Source: Pedococcus bigeumensis
Lineage (GTDB): Bacteria > Actinomycetota > Actinomycetes > Actinomycetales > Dermatophilaceae
Reading direction: 5' to 3'
Length of the DNA: 64,000 nucleotides
NCBI RefSeq assembly: GCF_006438965.1
Contig: NZ_RCZM01000006.1
Location: 62,001-126,000 of the forward strand
The notes below the pieces were generated by a model. It was not told where the DNA came from. It was given only the letters and a program-made list of their open reading frames with translations, and did not search any database. Both the position numbers and the translations under genes were made by a program. This document shows positions 50,220 to 58,396 of this stretch, one piece after another (the stretch's first letter is position 1; the number at the start of each line of letters is the position of its first letter).

Positions 50220-50225
50220 GTACTC

Positions 50226-50570
50226 ATGGCTTCCTTCGTGAAATCCGTGACCTTCGACTGCTCCGACGCGCTGGTGCTCGCCGCCTTCTGGGCCGAGGCG
50301 CTCGGGTCGAACGTCGACGAGGACAGCACTGCCGATCGTGCGTGGGTCGAGCCACCCGGATGGGGCGGCCCCAACCTGTGGTTCCACAAGGTCCCCGAAG
50401 GCAAGTCCGCCAAGAACCGGCAGCACTTCGACCTTCGCGCGATGGGACCAGTCAAGGCCGAGGTTGACCGACTGGTGGCGCTGGGCGCCTCCGTCATCGG
50501 CGACAGCGATGACGGAGACCTCGTCGTCATGGCAGACCCCGAGGGCAACGAGTTCTGCGTCGAGACCTGA
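50226..50570 (+). CDS. Glyoxalase/bleomycin-resistance-like (VOC) protein
   Basis: 114 aa. FVKSVTFDCSDALVLAAFWA, EALGS and VVMADPEGNEFCVET give a VOC-type domain (Glyoxalase_6 style). Short, so probably dimeric. Catalytic metal residues are not obvious; could be a binding protein. Probably leaderless. The operon on the other strand converges 54 bp later. Confidence 0.75.
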   Translation: MASFVKSVTFDCSDALVLAAFWAEALGSNVDEDSTADRAWVEPPGWGGPNLWFHKVPEGKSAKNRQHFDLRAMGPVKAEVDRLVALGASVIGDSDDGDLVVMADPEGNEFCVET

Positions 50571-50623
50571 GTCCCGCGGTAGCACGCACCACGCAGCTAC
50601 GCGGCATACCAAGTCTCGGCAGC

Positions 50624-51481
50624 TCAGAGCTGCTGTTCCTCCGCGGTCGCGCGCCGCACCACCAACCGGGTCCAGGCCCCGACGTAGACCCGGTCGCCCT
50701 CGGCGAGCTCGCGCCGCTGTCCCGGTGGCAGAGGGGCCGCCGGCAGCGGACCACTCGCGGAGCCGACGTAGGTGCCGTTGGAGGACTCCAGGTCCTCGAC
50801 CCACCACCGAGACCCATCGGTCGTCAGCTGGGTCTGGCGCCGGCTCACTCCAGGGTCACTGCCGAGGTCGATGTCCGGGTGGATGCCGCGGCTGACCGAC
50901 GGCCGACCGATGAGCAGGCTCTGCAGCCGCAACGGCACGGTCTCGGGCAGCCCCGGTGACGGACAGGGGTCGTCGCTCTCCTGCGACGCGTACCAGTCCG
51001 GGTCCACCCACACCTCGGCCACCCAGCCGACGGCGAGCTCCGGAGCTACCGGTGGCGCGGGCGTCTGCCCCTCGCCGGACCCTGCGCCGGAACCCCCCGA
51101 ACCCCCCGAGTCCCCCGCGTCCAGGTCGAGCGACGAGGTCGGCGGCGAGGTCGGGGCCTCGGCAGGGCGCGGCATCGTCCCGGTCGTGAAGTCGTAGCCG
51201 CACGCCTCGCAGAACAGCGCGGCCGAATCGTTCTGGGTCTGGCAGTTGGGGCACTCCTGGGTCGCTGCCTCCGCGCTCGAGGCCGGTCCGTCGGGAGCGG
51301 TGTCAGGCGCTGCTCCCGACGCGCCGACCGCCCCGGCCCCCGAGCCGGAACCGTTGGCACCGTTGGCACCGTTGGCACCGGCTGCTGACGCGCCACCTTC
51401 CTGCGCGATCGGCACCCCGCAGACGTCGCAGTAGTCCGTCGCGGTCGAGTCGTGCCCGTTCGGGCAGGTGACGGTGCTCAT
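50624..51481 (-). CDS. Zinc-ribbon and FHA-domain protein
   Basis: 285 aa. Two zinc ribbons: VTCPNGHDSTATDYCDVCG at residues about 4-22 and QECPNCQ...LFCEACGYDF near 70-95, separated by a Gly/Ala linker. The C-terminal FHA domain (SLLIGRPSVSRGIHPDIDLG, GVSRRQTQLTTDG, DLESSNGTYVG) should bind phosphothreonine. No T-loop ETTS motif of GarA/OdhI type is visible. Its ATG overlaps the VWA stop. Last of the ten-gene operon; probable reader of PknG phosphorylation. Confidence 0.85.
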   Translation of the reverse strand: MSTVTCPNGHDSTATDYCDVCGVPIAQEGGASAAGANGANGANGSGSGAGAVGASGAAPDTAPDGPASSAEAATQECPNCQTQNDSAALFCEACGYDFTTGTMPRPAEAPTSPPTSSLDLDAGDSGGSGGSGAGSGEGQTPAPPVAPELAVGWVAEVWVDPDWYASQESDDPCPSPGLPETVPLRLQSLLIGRPSVSRGIHPDIDLGSDPGVSRRQTQLTTDGSRWWVEDLESSNGTYVGSASGPLPAAPLPPGQRRELAEGDRVYVGAWTRLVVRRATAEEQQL

Positions 51482-52755
51482 TTCCTGACCCGCGTGGTCT
51501 TGGTGGAGGAGGTGTCGAGCGCCATCTCGTCCAGCTTGCTCACCGAGCGACGCAGCCGGACGGTGCCGGTCTCGGGGTCGTCGATGTCGACGATCTTGCG
51601 CAGCCGGCTGGTGGCCTCCTCGTTGCCGGTCTGCGCAGCGAGCTGCACCGCCCGCCCGAGCTTGGCCGTCGCCGTGTCGGTGTCGCCGAGGGCCTTTGCA
51701 GCGAGGCCGTCCTGGATGGCTTCGGCGAGCTCGGCCTGACCGGTGTAGTGCGCGACAGCCGGGTCGATCCGGGCCGTCAGGGTGTCGTCGTTGGACCACC
51801 TTGCCTTGACCAGGCCCTGGGCCGCGACCGTGTCACCGACGGCCAGCTGCACGCGCGAAGCGAGCTGTTCCTGACCCACCGACTTCGCGGGCAGCCGCAC
51901 CGCCACGTGGTAGTCGCGGGCCTCGTCGCCCCAGGACCCCGTGGGATAGCCACCCGTCAGCGGGTTGACCTCATGTCGCCGTGCGGTGAGGTCCTCGACC
52001 GTCGGCGAGACCTGTCTGACGAACAACACCTCCGCCCCCTGCGGCGCCCACACCCGCAAGGTCGCCTCCGCGACACCACGCCCCATCGCCTGCCGCATGA
52101 TCTGCTCGAAGTCCGCGGCCATGTCCTCGGGGCGCGCGATGAGGTCGACGCTGCCGAGCAGGGTCGTGGCGATACGGCGAACCTCCGCCACCTGCCAGTC
52201 CTCACCGACACCCCGGCAGTCGCACTGGAACTTGCCCCTCGCCTCCTCGATGGCGGCGCTGAGCTCCTGCGGTGTCTCGTGCTGGTTGATCCCGTCCGTC
52301 AGGAGGATCGCGTGTCGCTGGGCCAGGTTCGGCACGGACGAGAACACCCGGGTCGCCAGCCTCAGCCAGGTGCCCATGGCGGTGCCGCCGTCGGCCCAGA
52401 AGGAGCCCACCGCAGCCTTGGCCTCGGCACGCACCTGCGGGTCCATCCGCACCATGGCGGGCTCGGGGGAGACCGGGAACGCCAGGCGCGGCAGGTGGCT
52501 CCCCGCGATCACAGCGAACCAGACACCGTCGAGCACCTGGTCGAGCGCTGCGGCGGCGGCCTGCTGCACGGCGACGATCTTGTCGCCGCCCATCGATCCG
52601 GAGGTGTCGACGATGACGATCTCGCCGGCGTCGCCCGAGTCGGACTGACCCGCCTCGCCTGCACCGGAACAGGTCACCGTCACGATGGCGTGGACGTCCG
52701 TCCCGCCATCGGGCAGGAACTCGTTCTGGAACACCTCAGCTGAGAACGTTGCCAT
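51478..52755 (-). CDS. VWA-domain protein
   Basis: 425 aa. MIDAS motif IVDTSGSMGGDKIV near residue 50, ADGGTAMGTWLRLATRVFSS and HAILLTDGINQHET complete the VWA metal site; a beta-rich C-terminal half (VAVRLPAKSVGQEQLASRVQ) follows. No signal peptide, so it is probably cytosolic and mediates protein assembly. It overlaps the PP2C gene by 20 nt and the FHA gene by 4 nt, so it belongs to the same operon. Confidence 0.88.
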   Translation of the reverse strand: MATFSAEVFQNEFLPDGGTDVHAIVTVTCSGAGEAGQSDSGDAGEIVIVDTSGSMGGDKIVAVQQAAAAALDQVLDGVWFAVIAGSHLPRLAFPVSPEPAMVRMDPQVRAEAKAAVGSFWADGGTAMGTWLRLATRVFSSVPNLAQRHAILLTDGINQHETPQELSAAIEEARGKFQCDCRGVGEDWQVAEVRRIATTLLGSVDLIARPEDMAADFEQIMRQAMGRGVAEATLRVWAPQGAEVLFVRQVSPTVEDLTARRHEVNPLTGGYPTGSWGDEARDYHVAVRLPAKSVGQEQLASRVQLAVGDTVAAQGLVKARWSNDDTLTARIDPAVAHYTGQAELAEAIQDGLAAKALGDTDTATAKLGRAVQLAAQTGNEEATSRLRKIVDIDDPETGTVRLRRSVSKLDEMALDTSSTKTTRVRK

Positions 52756-53962
52756 CTGGCGTGCCTTCCTCTTGGTATGCCGCGGGGGCTGGAGCGGTGG
52801 CGGTGTCAGGTGCCGCCGTGGCGGGCGTGGCCGCCACGGCGGGGGTGGCCGTCGTGGCGGGGTTGGCGGGCCCGGCCGTCGTCGGTGGGCCGACCCGGGC
52901 GAGGGCCGCCGTGATGTTGTCCATGCCACCCTGGGCGTTCGCCCAGTCGACCAGGCCATCGGCCAGGTCGAGCGGTGCGGAGCCGGTCCTCGAGGCCGTT
53001 TCGTGGAGGAGTGCTGACATCGCGTCCCCTTCAGAGCAGTAGTTCCAGAGGCCATCGGAGCACACCAGCACCCACCCCGGCTCGGTCAGGTCGACCGAGG
53101 CGGTCCGCGGGGTGTGGTCCGGCGCGTCGATGCCCAGCCACCGGGTGATCGCATGCGCCTGCGGCCCGTTCTCCGCCTCCTCGCGCGACATCCCTCCGGC
53201 GATCTGCTCCGCCGCGAACGAGTCGTCGATGCTGAGCAGCTGTCCGGCGCCGGCATCGGGCAACCAGTAGGCACGGCTGTCACCCACCCAGCCCACGACG
53301 AGCTGCGACTGCTGGATGACCGCGGCGACGAACGTGCACGACGCCGGGTTTCCGGGCCCCGCGGTGGTGTGGCGGATGACCGCGTCATTGGCGGCATCCA
53401 CGGCGGCCTCCATGGCCCTCGCCGTCGCCATCAGCCGGGTCGCCGCGGTGCCGAGCGCCTGCGGGTGGGAGACGGCGAGCACGTCGCGGGCCGCCCGCGC
53501 GGCGGCGAGGCTGGCCACGTCGGAGTCGGTGGAGGACGACACCCCGTCGCAGACGACGAGCACGGCGTGGCTGCCCGGTTCGGCCCCCGCGTGCAGGGCG
53601 ACGGCGTCCTCGTTGCGGTCGTGGCGGATGCCGCGGTCGCAGACCGCGGCGACCCAGGGTGCCGGCTCCTCGACGAAGTGGTCGCGCTCGCTCACGGCCC
53701 CGGCGCCGCACTGAGTGCAGTAGCCGTCGGGGGCAACCTCGCCGCCACACTCGTGGCAGGCCCGAGCGGCTGTCACGGTTGCCGTCTGCGGCGGCGGCAG
53801 CTCCACGGCGGGAGTCAGCTCGGCGCCACAGGCCTCGCAGAAGCGGTCGCTATCGCCGATCGGTGCCGAGCATGCGGGACAGGACAGCGCCACTGCCGCC
53901 ACCGGCATACCGGCCTCTGCTCCGGTGACCCCGGCGGCGAGGTCAGGTGCGGTCCCCGTCAT
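52736..53962 (-). CDS. PP2C-type Ser/Thr phosphatase with N-terminal zinc ribbons
   Basis: 408 aa. Two zinc ribbons at the N-terminus, CPACSAPIGDSDRFCEACG and CHECGGEVAPDGYCTQCG, are followed by a PPM phosphatase: VAAVCDRGIRHDRNEDAVAL, AVLVVCDGVSSSTDSD, GWVGDSRAYW, VLVCSDGLWNYCSEG and GGMDNITAALARV with the metal-binding Asp residues. It would reverse PknG-type phosphorylation. A low-complexity Ala/Thr tail follows. Encoded directly after pknG (4-nt overlap). Confidence 0.9.
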   Translation of the reverse strand: MTGTAPDLAAGVTGAEAGMPVAAVALSCPACSAPIGDSDRFCEACGAELTPAVELPPPQTATVTAARACHECGGEVAPDGYCTQCGAGAVSERDHFVEEPAPWVAAVCDRGIRHDRNEDAVALHAGAEPGSHAVLVVCDGVSSSTDSDVASLAAARAARDVLAVSHPQALGTAATRLMATARAMEAAVDAANDAVIRHTTAGPGNPASCTFVAAVIQQSQLVVGWVGDSRAYWLPDAGAGQLLSIDDSFAAEQIAGGMSREEAENGPQAHAITRWLGIDAPDHTPRTASVDLTEPGWVLVCSDGLWNYCSEGDAMSALLHETASRTGSAPLDLADGLVDWANAQGGMDNITAALARVGPPTTAGPANPATTATPAVAATPATAAPDTATAPAPAAYQEEGTPDGNVLS

Positions 53963-56187
53963 CGCAGCGTCCAGCGGCGCACCGCGTTGGCCTCGTCGAC
54001 CAGACGGACCCGCTCCTGCCGACTGTCGGCGTGCGTCGCCAGGTCGCGGTACGCGGACTCGAGGCCGTCACGCAGGGCAGGCTCGGAGGCGGGGTGACCG
54101 GCGAGGGTGACCGACGGGTCGGCGCCCTGCGTGGTCACCACCGACAGGGCCAGCTCCAGGACGTCGACCCGGAAACGGGAGCGGTCGACCGGGTCGATGG
54201 TCAGGTCGTCGATGCTCGCCAGGGCTGCGGCGAGCGACGGCAGCCCACCACCCGACTCGGCGAGGAGCCCGGCGCGCCGACGGCGGGCCTGGGTGAAGGC
54301 ACGGCTGGTCGCCGGCACGAGGTCCAGGGCACGGACGGCGCCGTCGATGTCACCTCGCCCGGAGCGGATCCGGGCGAGCCCGAACGCCGCCGGGGCGATG
54401 TAGTTGGCGTCGGTCCGGGCACACGTGACGTAGAGCGCCTCGGCGACATCGGCCTCGCCGCCGGTCTCGCAGGCGAACGCGAGGGCCAGCTTGGGGGCGA
54501 GCTCGCCCGGAACCTGGCCGTAGACCGCGTTGAAGGCGCTCTGGGCCTCGCTCGTCCTGCCCCGGGCCAGCGCGACGAGGCCTTCGACCCACACCGCGCG
54601 CCACTCCCACGGGTCGTCCGCGAGCAAGGCCTGGACGGCCTGGTCGACCCGGTCGAAGTCGCCTGACTCCAGAGCTGCCTGGGCGGTGGCCAGCAGCACT
54701 TCGGGGCTCGGCGCCGGCGCACTGTCCAGGGCCACCAGCCGCTGTGCGGGGTCGTCGATGCTCACCGTCCGCAGCCAGGACGCCTGCGGATCGCCCTCGT
54801 CCCGGCGCAGGGTGGGCAGGTGCTGCCAGGCCAGCGAGTCGTCCGAGACGGTGGGCACGTCGAAGAGCAGTGACGAGGTGGAGTGCTCGGCCGCTCCCTC
54901 CCGGTCGAGCGCGACGACCTCGCGGAGCACCCCCAGGAGCTGGACGCGCAGCTCGTCGGCGCTGACGAACCGGTCCGCAGGATCGGGGGCGCAGGCCTTG
55001 AGCAGCAGCCGGTAGAACGAGTCGTGCTTCTGGAACAGGGGCGTCTGGTCGACGGGCGGCAACGAGGCGATGTAGGTGCTCTGATACCCGCGGAACTCTG
55101 CGGCCAGCACCATCAGGGCGCGCCCGATCGTGTAGATGTCCGAGGCCACCGAGGGCCCGACCTGCGGCACCTCCGGCGCCTGGTAGCCCGTCGTGCCGTA
55201 GATCGCCGAGTCGAGGTCGTCGAGCCGGCGCACCCCACCCAGGTCGATGAGCTTCACGGCGTCGCTGACCTGGATGACGTTGTCGGGCTTGAAGTCGCAG
55301 TAGACCAGGTTGAGGTCGTGCAGGTACTGGAAGGCCGGGAGGACCTCGATGACGAAGGCGATCGCCTGGTCCAGCGGCAGGGGGCTGTAGACGCCGCCGG
55401 CCTTCTTCATCCGGTCCTTGAGCAGCTCCTTCAACGAGGTACCGCCGACGTACTCCATGACGATGTAGCCCGCGCCCTCGTGGGACACGAAGTTGTAGAT
55501 CTCGACGATCAGCGGGTGCTCGACCTGGGCCAGGAACTGCCGCTCCGCGATCGCCGCGGCGAGCGCATCAGGGTCTCCCGAGTTCAGCAGGCCCTTGAGC
55601 ACCACCCACCGGTCGGACACGTTGCGGTCGCGCGCGGCGTAGATCCACCCCAGCCCGCCATGGGCGATCGCGCCGGCGACGACGTACTGCCCGCCGACGA
55701 CATCGCCCTCCTTCAGCTTCGGCGCGAAGGAGAACGGGTTCCGGCACGTGGGGCAGAACCCCTCGGTCCGACCTGGCTTGCCGTCGCGGGACCGGCCGAC
55801 GGGCGACCCGCACGACGGGCAGGTCCGCCGGTCCTCGGGAACCATCGGGTCGGCCAGGACGGCCTTGGCCGCGTCGACCATCGGCACGGGTGGGATCGAG
55901 GTCAGCCCCGCACCGAGCCGGGCCCCGCGCAGTCGCTGGGAGGACGTGCCCAGACGACGGGTGACCTTGCTGCCGCCACTGGTCCGGGCCGACCCGAGCG
56001 CTGTGGAGGCGAGCCGGTTCGAGGCCCGCGACACCGTGGACGGGGTCTGGGCGATGCCGGCCGGCGCCGTCGGCACCGACCCGGCCTCCGGCGCGGCAGC
56101 CGTGGCCGGCGAGCCGCACACGTCGCAGTAGCCGTCGAGAATCGTTCCGGTGCAGCCCGGCTGGGTGCACGGCAGGGTCGTGGTCAT
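53959..56187 (-). CDS. pknG: Serine/threonine protein kinase PknG
   Basis: 742 aa from the ATG at 56187. Short zinc ribbon PCTQPGCTGTILDGYCDVCG (Cys 7, 12, 21, 24), then the PknG rubredoxin-like C123/C126 and C145/C148. The kinase has K198 (VVLKG), the YCD catalytic motif at about 296-298 without the usual HRD arginine, DLG in place of DFG (315-317), and a C-terminal TPR region. In mycobacteria PknG responds to amino acids via GlnH/GlnX and phosphorylates GarA to control 2-oxoglutarate flux. Here it is co-encoded with glnH/glnX homologues, PP2C and FHA proteins. Confidence 0.95.
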   Translation of the reverse strand: MTTTLPCTQPGCTGTILDGYCDVCGSPATAAAPEAGSVPTAPAGIAQTPSTVSRASNRLASTALGSARTSGGSKVTRRLGTSSQRLRGARLGAGLTSIPPVPMVDAAKAVLADPMVPEDRRTCPSCGSPVGRSRDGKPGRTEGFCPTCRNPFSFAPKLKEGDVVGGQYVVAGAIAHGGLGWIYAARDRNVSDRWVVLKGLLNSGDPDALAAAIAERQFLAQVEHPLIVEIYNFVSHEGAGYIVMEYVGGTSLKELLKDRMKKAGGVYSPLPLDQAIAFVIEVLPAFQYLHDLNLVYCDFKPDNVIQVSDAVKLIDLGGVRRLDDLDSAIYGTTGYQAPEVPQVGPSVASDIYTIGRALMVLAAEFRGYQSTYIASLPPVDQTPLFQKHDSFYRLLLKACAPDPADRFVSADELRVQLLGVLREVVALDREGAAEHSTSSLLFDVPTVSDDSLAWQHLPTLRRDEGDPQASWLRTVSIDDPAQRLVALDSAPAPSPEVLLATAQAALESGDFDRVDQAVQALLADDPWEWRAVWVEGLVALARGRTSEAQSAFNAVYGQVPGELAPKLALAFACETGGEADVAEALYVTCARTDANYIAPAAFGLARIRSGRGDIDGAVRALDLVPATSRAFTQARRRRAGLLAESGGGLPSLAAALASIDDLTIDPVDRSRFRVDVLELALSVVTTQGADPSVTLAGHPASEPALRDGLESAYRDLATHADSRQERVRLVDEANAVRRWTLR

Positions 56188-57374
56188 GACGCCGCTCCTG
56201 GACTGGTCCGGCCCGTGGAGGGCGGCGGCGGGCTTTGGGTGCTGGCGAGATAGGCCTGGTATGCCGCGACGAGAGCCCGCGCGCGGGCCAGATCCACCGG
56301 CGTCCGGTCGAGCACCGCCATGGCGCGGGTCTCCAGCTCCTCGAGGTCTCCCGCTCGCGCTGCCCCAGACCCGGCCACGAACCCGGCGCGCGGCGGTGCG
56401 GCAGCAAGGGCCGCAGCCTTCGCGGCATACGCACCGAGACGCCCACGCAGCTCGGCGCGCTCGGACAGCGCCGCGGCATACGCGTCCTGCGCCACGGTCA
56501 TGGCGCGGCGGACCTTGTCCAGGCGCACCAGGTAGGCGTCGACCGCGACGGGGTCGGTCGGGACCGGCCCCAGGGTCGAGACGTCTGGCACGGCAAACCG
56601 AGGGGGCGAGGCCACCTCCTTGACGCACTGAGCCGCGAGGTCACGCAGCGCCGCCCCCTGCGCCTCGAGCTCGGTGCGCAGTGCCTGGGCACGGGCAGCG
56701 TCACGCGAGTCGGCCGCGCGCCGGGAGGCAGCGACGATGAGGTCCCGCTCGGCGCGAGCGGCGTCGTTCTCCAACGGGCCCAGCAGACCTCCGACGTCCG
56801 CACCCCGCTGGAACCGCGCGCTGAGGTCGTCGACCCGCGCGGCGAGCCGCGCCTGCGTGGCCGAGCCGGTCGTGTCGACGGTGGAGGGCTCGCGGTCGAC
56901 GAGGTCCCTAAGCCGCTCGACGGCAGCCCGCAGCTGACGCACCCGCGTGGTGACGTCGGCCTGCGACGTGTCGATGCCGAGCCGGGCTCGCAACGAGGTC
57001 GCCAGCGCGTCCGAGAGGCGGCACGCCTCGGGCAGCGAGACCGCGAGGGAGGTGTCGACCCTGGACCAGACGAGCGTGGAGAGTCGCTCCAGCTCGGTCG
57101 GCCCCGCGCGCCCGGAGTCCCAGGTGGCCGTCAGCAGGTCGTAGCGGTCCGAGACCGACTTCCAGAGCGCCATCGAAAGCGTCAGGTCGCCGGTGAAGGC
57201 CGACTGGTCCGGAGCCTGCAGCGCCGCCTCGTCCAGGAGGTCGAGCTCGCCCTTGCGCTGGTCGCGCCAAGCCCCCAGCGCCTCGAGGTACCGCAACGCC
57301 TCCACGCCGACCAGGGGCGTGCCGAGCCGTCCCGGTGCCACGGGAGCCGAGGCGTTGGCCATGGTGGCGTTCAC
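56184..57374 (-). CDS. Helical hypothetical protein of the PknG operon
   Basis: About 396 aa, not recognised by family. Mostly alpha-helical and coiled-coil-like: residues about 15-130 (YLEALGAWRDQRKGELDLLD, SVSDRYDLLTATWDSG, VRQLRAAVERLRDLVDREPS) and 190-320 (DDLSARFQRGADVGGLLGPL, RDLIVAASRRAADSRDAARA, DKVRRAMTVAQDAYAAALSE). No membrane helix. The GTG start at 57374 overlaps the glnH stop (GTGA); an ATG at 57362 is an alternative. Lying between glnH and pknG, it may be a scaffold linking sensor and kinase (inference). Confidence 0.72.
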   Translation of the reverse strand: MNATMANASAPVAPGRLGTPLVGVEALRYLEALGAWRDQRKGELDLLDEAALQAPDQSAFTGDLTLSMALWKSVSDRYDLLTATWDSGRAGPTELERLSTLVWSRVDTSLAVSLPEACRLSDALATSLRARLGIDTSQADVTTRVRQLRAAVERLRDLVDREPSTVDTTGSATQARLAARVDDLSARFQRGADVGGLLGPLENDAARAERDLIVAASRRAADSRDAARAQALRTELEAQGAALRDLAAQCVKEVASPPRFAVPDVSTLGPVPTDPVAVDAYLVRLDKVRRAMTVAQDAYAAALSERAELRGRLGAYAAKAAALAAAPPRAGFVAGSGAARAGDLEELETRAMAVLDRTPVDLARARALVAAYQAYLASTQSPPPPSTGRTSPGAAS

Positions 57375-58396
57375 CGGGTCCGTCCGTAGACCGCGACCGG
57401 CGGGGTGGGTGCCTTGCCCAGTGCGGACAGCCAGGTGTTGTAGCTCTTGGTCCACTGGCCGTCCGCCCGCACCTGAGCCAGCACCCCGTTGACGAACGCC
57501 ACGAAGTCGACGTTGGCCGCGTTGAAGCCCAGTCCATACGGCTCTGCGGTGAACGCGGGTGCCTTGACGACGAGGGCGTACGGGTCCTGGACGGCGAGGC
57601 CCGCCAGCACCGTGTCGTCGCCGGTGATGGCGTCGACCTTGCCCTCCTGGAAGAGCACCAGGCAGCCGGTGTGGGTGTCCGCGCCGACCGGGATGACTCC
57701 GGCAAAGGTCCGGAGCTTGGTCATGCTCGTGGAGGCGTTGGGTGCGCAGACCTTCTTGCCGACGAGGTCCGCCATCCCCGTGATGGGACCGCCGCCCTGG
57801 GCCGTGTCCCCGAGGTGGACCATCACCTTCTGCCCAGACCGGTAGTACTCACTGGAGAACGCGATCTCCTTCCAGCGGTCACAGGTGATGGTCATGTTGC
57901 GCGCCACGATGTCCACGCTGCCAGCCTTGAGGACCGGCAGGCGCTGCGCGGTCGTAATGACCCGCAGCTCGATCTTGTTGGGGTTGTTGAAGATTGCCTG
58001 CGAGACCGCGTGCAGCATGTCGATGTCGAAGCCCTCGATCTGGCCCGAGACCGGGTCGCGTGAGCCGAGCAGCAGCGTGTCGGCCGAGACCCCCGCGATG
58101 AGGCGCCCACGCGCCTGGATACGGGCCATCGTGCTGCCCGCGGGCATCTGTCCCGGAGGGGGAAGCTGCGGTGGGGGCGCATACGACTGCAGGCAGTTGG
58201 CCACTGTCACGTCGGGGTTGGTCGGTGCAGGTGCCGGGGTGGTCGTCGCCGTCCCAGAGGGAGTCGTGGACGTCGCGCTGGTCTGTTGGCCGGGGACGGG
58301 CGTTGCCTCGTAGACGCCGGCGTCAGCGCACGATGCCAGCAGCAACGCCGCGGCGGTGGCAAGGGTGGCGAGCGCCGCTGCGCCCAGCCGGCTCAT
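57371..58396 (-). CDS. glnH: Glutamine/amino-acid-binding lipoprotein GlnH
   Basis: 341 aa. Signal with lipobox LLASC at the end of ALATLATAAALLLASC, a Thr/Pro linker, then a periplasmic-binding-protein type 2 fold: GSTMARIQARGRLIAGVSAD, QIEGFDIDMLHAVSQAIF, RLPVLKAGSVDIVARNMTIT, DLVGKKVCAPNASTSM and GDDTVLAGLAVQD. Corresponds to Rv0411c, which senses Asp/Glu and signals via GlnX to PknG. Predicted to sit on the outer face of the membrane. ATGA overlap with the glnX-like gene. Confidence 0.9.
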   Translation of the reverse strand: MSRLGAAALATLATAAALLLASCADAGVYEATPVPGQQTSATSTTPSGTATTTPAPAPTNPDVTVANCLQSYAPPPQLPPPGQMPAGSTMARIQARGRLIAGVSADTLLLGSRDPVSGQIEGFDIDMLHAVSQAIFNNPNKIELRVITTAQRLPVLKAGSVDIVARNMTITCDRWKEIAFSSEYYRSGQKVMVHLGDTAQGGGPITGMADLVGKKVCAPNASTSMTKLRTFAGVIPVGADTHTGCLVLFQEGKVDAITGDDTVLAGLAVQDPYALVVKAPAFTAEPYGLGFNAANVDFVAFVNGVLAQVRADGQWTKSYNTWLSALGKAPTPPVAVYGRTR

